From NCBI GenBank assembly GCA_938036835.1, contig CALHWB010000018.1:1-64000 (forward strand): 64,000 nt of DNA, in the 5' to 3' direction. Both the position numbers and the translations under genes were made by a program. The notes beneath the pieces are model-generated. The model did not search any database. It saw only the letters and a program-made list of their open reading frames with translations, and had not been told where the DNA came from. Of the stretch, positions 62,449 through 64,000 are shown one piece after another. This DNA comes from an uncultured Propionibacterium sp. GTDB lineage: Bacteria > Actinomycetota > Actinomycetes > Propionibacteriales > Propionibacteriaceae. Each line of letters starts with the position of its first letter. The stretch's first letter is position 1.

Positions 62449-63483
62449 GTGAGGCGATGTGGCTGGCTGGCCGCTGCCGTCGCGTTCGTGTCGGTCATGG
62501 GCATGATGCCGCCGGCGGCCGCCGCCCCGGGCGGCACCACCACCATCGGCGATCCGGCGCTGCGTGATTGCGCGGGCATCGCCGCCGATACCGGTCGTGG
62601 CGTCTACTGGCTGATCGGCGCCGTACCCCAGGATTCAAGGGTTTCGGCAATAGACATGGCCGGCGCCCCGGTCGGCTCGGTGGGTTTCGATGCCGCCATT
62701 TCCACCGTGGAATCGGTTCAGGTCTACAACGGGCTGGTCTACCTGGCCGATACCGGGGACGTTCAACGGTCCCGGCCGGCGGTGCAGATCCTGCGGGTGG
62801 ACAACCCCCAAGTGGGTGTGGTTTCGCCGGTATCGTCGTGGACCCTGCACTATCCCGACGGCCCGCACGATGCCAAGGCGTTCATGGTTTCCCCGCGCGG
62901 TAACTTCTGGGTGATCACCTTCGGCAATCCCGGCAGGCTTTACCTGGGTCAGGCGCCGGCGGGCGGCTATGGCGATATCTATCTGGAGCCGATGGCCGAG
63001 ACGCCGGCCAACATCACCGATGCCACCTTTGTGGGGCCCACCACCGCGGTATTGCGCAGCTACACCGGCCTGTACGTGTTCGACATGGAAAACTACGTGG
63101 TGACTGCCGCGGTCGAGGCGCCTAGGCAGGCCCGGGGCGAATCGGTCACCCAATCCCTGGACGGGTTGGGACTGCAACTGGGCAGCATGAGCGACGACAA
63201 GCTCATCGGCGCCGATATACCCACCCAATTCGCAGATCTGCCGGCGGGCCCTTCGGCACCTCCCGGCGAGCCACCCACACCCACCGTCTCGACACCCGAG
63301 CCGACCCCAACCGGGACTGGCACACCCACACCCAGTCCCGTCCCACCCCCACCCGGCAAGACCACCGGCATCAGCCGAGGCAAAACGTTGATCGCGATCG
63401 GAGTGGCCGCCGTCTTGTCCGCATGCGCTGGAGTGATCGCGGGCCGCGAACGCGGTAGGCGGACGCGGCGGGCAGAGCACTGA
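62449..63483 (+). CDS. Secreted surface-anchored protein
   Basis: 344 residues from GTG 62449 with a GGGAGG Shine-Dalgarno. Signal peptide (CGWLAAAVAFVSVMGMMPPAAAA, cleavage near residue 25). An outer domain of about 230 residues with repeated strand-like blocks that start with V-x-Y/W/L patterns (for example YWLIGAVPQDSR, VYNGLVYLADTG, FWVITFGNPGRL), suggestive of a beta-propeller. A Pro/Thr-rich stalk (about 265-310) leads to a C-terminal membrane helix (TLIAIGVAAVLSACAGVIAG) and basic tail, a cell-envelope anchor. Ligand unknown. Confidence 0.72.
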   Translation: MRRCGWLAAAVAFVSVMGMMPPAAAAPGGTTTIGDPALRDCAGIAADTGRGVYWLIGAVPQDSRVSAIDMAGAPVGSVGFDAAISTVESVQVYNGLVYLADTGDVQRSRPAVQILRVDNPQVGVVSPVSSWTLHYPDGPHDAKAFMVSPRGNFWVITFGNPGRLYLGQAPAGGYGDIYLEPMAETPANITDATFVGPTTAVLRSYTGLYVFDMENYVVTAAVEAPRQARGESVTQSLDGLGLQLGSMSDDKLIGADIPTQFADLPAGPSAPPGEPPTPTVSTPEPTPTGTGTPTPSPVPPPPGKTTGISRGKTLIAIGVAAVLSACAGVIAGRERGRRTRRAEH

Positions 63484-63555
63484 GCCGAGCGGCCCTGGCC
63501 GTGCGGTGGCCGGTGCCGCCACGGTAGCCGATGGCCGGCGTCCGGGATGGACGGT

Positions 63556-64000
63556 TCAGCCGGCCGCCTGGTGCCGGACGATGGCCCCGGCGTTCAGTTC
63601 GATCGGAACCTTCCTGGCCGTCTGGGCGGCGGCGACCAGCACCGTCAGCCGGGCCTCGGGCACCGGCAGGATCGGATGGCGCTGCGCCAGACCTGCAATC
63701 TTGGCAAGCCGCGGGTCGGCGAGCACTGCCAGCACACCGGCCCGGTCGCCTCCGGTCACCAATGCGACCAATCCGGCCAGGTGCGGGACGAGCACCTCCC
63801 AGGCATCGTCCGCCGCCGATCGATAGGCCCGGGCCGTTTGGTTCGCTCGCCGGCGAGCGTAGCGCTGCTGCGACCAACCGCCCGCACCGGTCCGGCCCTG
63901 CACATGATGGGTGGATACCCGGTGGGCGATCAGCTCGCCGCCGGCCGCCACCCCGACAGCATCCGCCCCCTTGCGGACCAGCAACAGCCCGAACAGCCGA
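63556..64000 (-). CDS. acVLRF1-type peptidyl-tRNA hydrolase, cut by the window edge
   Basis: Only the C-terminal 148 residues are present. The frame runs open to the window end (LFGLLLVRKGADAVGVA), so the start lies beyond. The conserved release-factor-like segment HVQGRTGAGGWSQQRYARRR with the GGWSQQR motif marks the Vms1-like/VLRF1 family, here the actinobacterial acVLRF1, which hydrolyses peptidyl-tRNA on stalled ribosomes. The rest is the helical tail (AADDAWEVLVPHLAGLVALVTGG). Confidence 0.85.
   Translation of the reverse strand, partial: RLFGLLLVRKGADAVGVAAGGELIAHRVSTHHVQGRTGAGGWSQQRYARRRANQTARAYRSAADDAWEVLVPHLAGLVALVTGGDRAGVLAVLADPRLAKIAGLAQRHPILPVPEARLTVLVAAAQTARKVPIELNAGAIVRHQAAG

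Overview
The window is high-GC chromosomal DNA from an actinobacterium, most likely a member of the Propionibacteriaceae. The strongest taxonomic signal is a complete biotin-dependent methylmalonyl-CoA carboxytransferase (transcarboxylase) operon with 5S, 12S and 1.3S subunits, the signature of the Wood-Werkman propionate pathway. Other actinobacterial markers are SenX3/RegX3-PhoU, DUF3263, DUF3027, DUF2530, acVLRF1 and a groEL promoter with two CIRCE boxes. There is no rRNA, no CRISPR array and no intact insertion sequence. One tRNA gene, tRNA-Thr(TGT), is present.

Layout. 0-3 kb: a minus-strand polymorphic-toxin locus of the type VII (ESX) kind, with a YbaB-like protein, a WXG100-like protein, a CpnT-N-like carrier, a separate HNH/ENDO VII-like toxin ORF and a TPR protein that may be the immunity or partner protein. 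3-5 kb: asparagine synthase. 5-8.8 kb: the transcarboxylase operon, closed by a strong hairpin. 8.9-14.6 kb: a membrane protein, an SDR, phosphoglycerate mutase, PhoU and the SenX3-RegX3 phosphate-type two-component system. 14.6-24.1 kb: a single minus-strand catabolic operon for an unknown polyol. It has a glucitol-type PTS (IIC, IIB, IIA), its own EI and HPr, GutM, a SorC-type regulator, a DRL-family (COG4091) oxidoreductase, a class II aldolase, a TIM-like isomerase and a YjbQ protein. It is divergent from ispD-ispF and occupies the place where carD often lies.

24.3-43.8 kb: mostly housekeeping and metabolic genes (ispD, ispF, a zinc metallopeptidase, a DUF2207 protein, glyA, an altronate-dehydratase-type enzyme, rlmB, cysS, a DUF4032 kinase-like protein, metB, a sugar ABC ATPase, an MMPL transporter, galM). 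43.8-45.65 kb: tRNA-Thr followed by the remnant of an integrated element, with a DUF3800 gene, a broken lipoprotein start, a degenerate tyrosine-recombinase tail and a decayed copy of the tRNA 3' half. 45.7-49.9 kb: manA, DUF3263, a small membrane protein and groEL under two CIRCE operators. 50.0-51.8 kb: a two-gene module of a HipA-like kinase and a HipA-N/HIRAN-domain protein, the best candidate for an undescribed toxin-antitoxin or defence unit. 52-56 kb: cutC, a NUDIX hydrolase, and galK overlapping a UDPGP-type uridylyltransferase, suggesting a Leloir route without classical GalT. 56-64 kb: conserved actinobacterial genes (a shortened helicase-associated protein, a cold-shock protein, DUF3027, DUF2530, a purine permease), a surface-anchored secreted protein and the 3' part of an acVLRF1 gene cut by the window edge.

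All functions were read from translated sequence and remembered family motifs. No database search was run. Start codons were moved from the longest ORF where an RBS, a stop-start overlap or family N-termini supported it.
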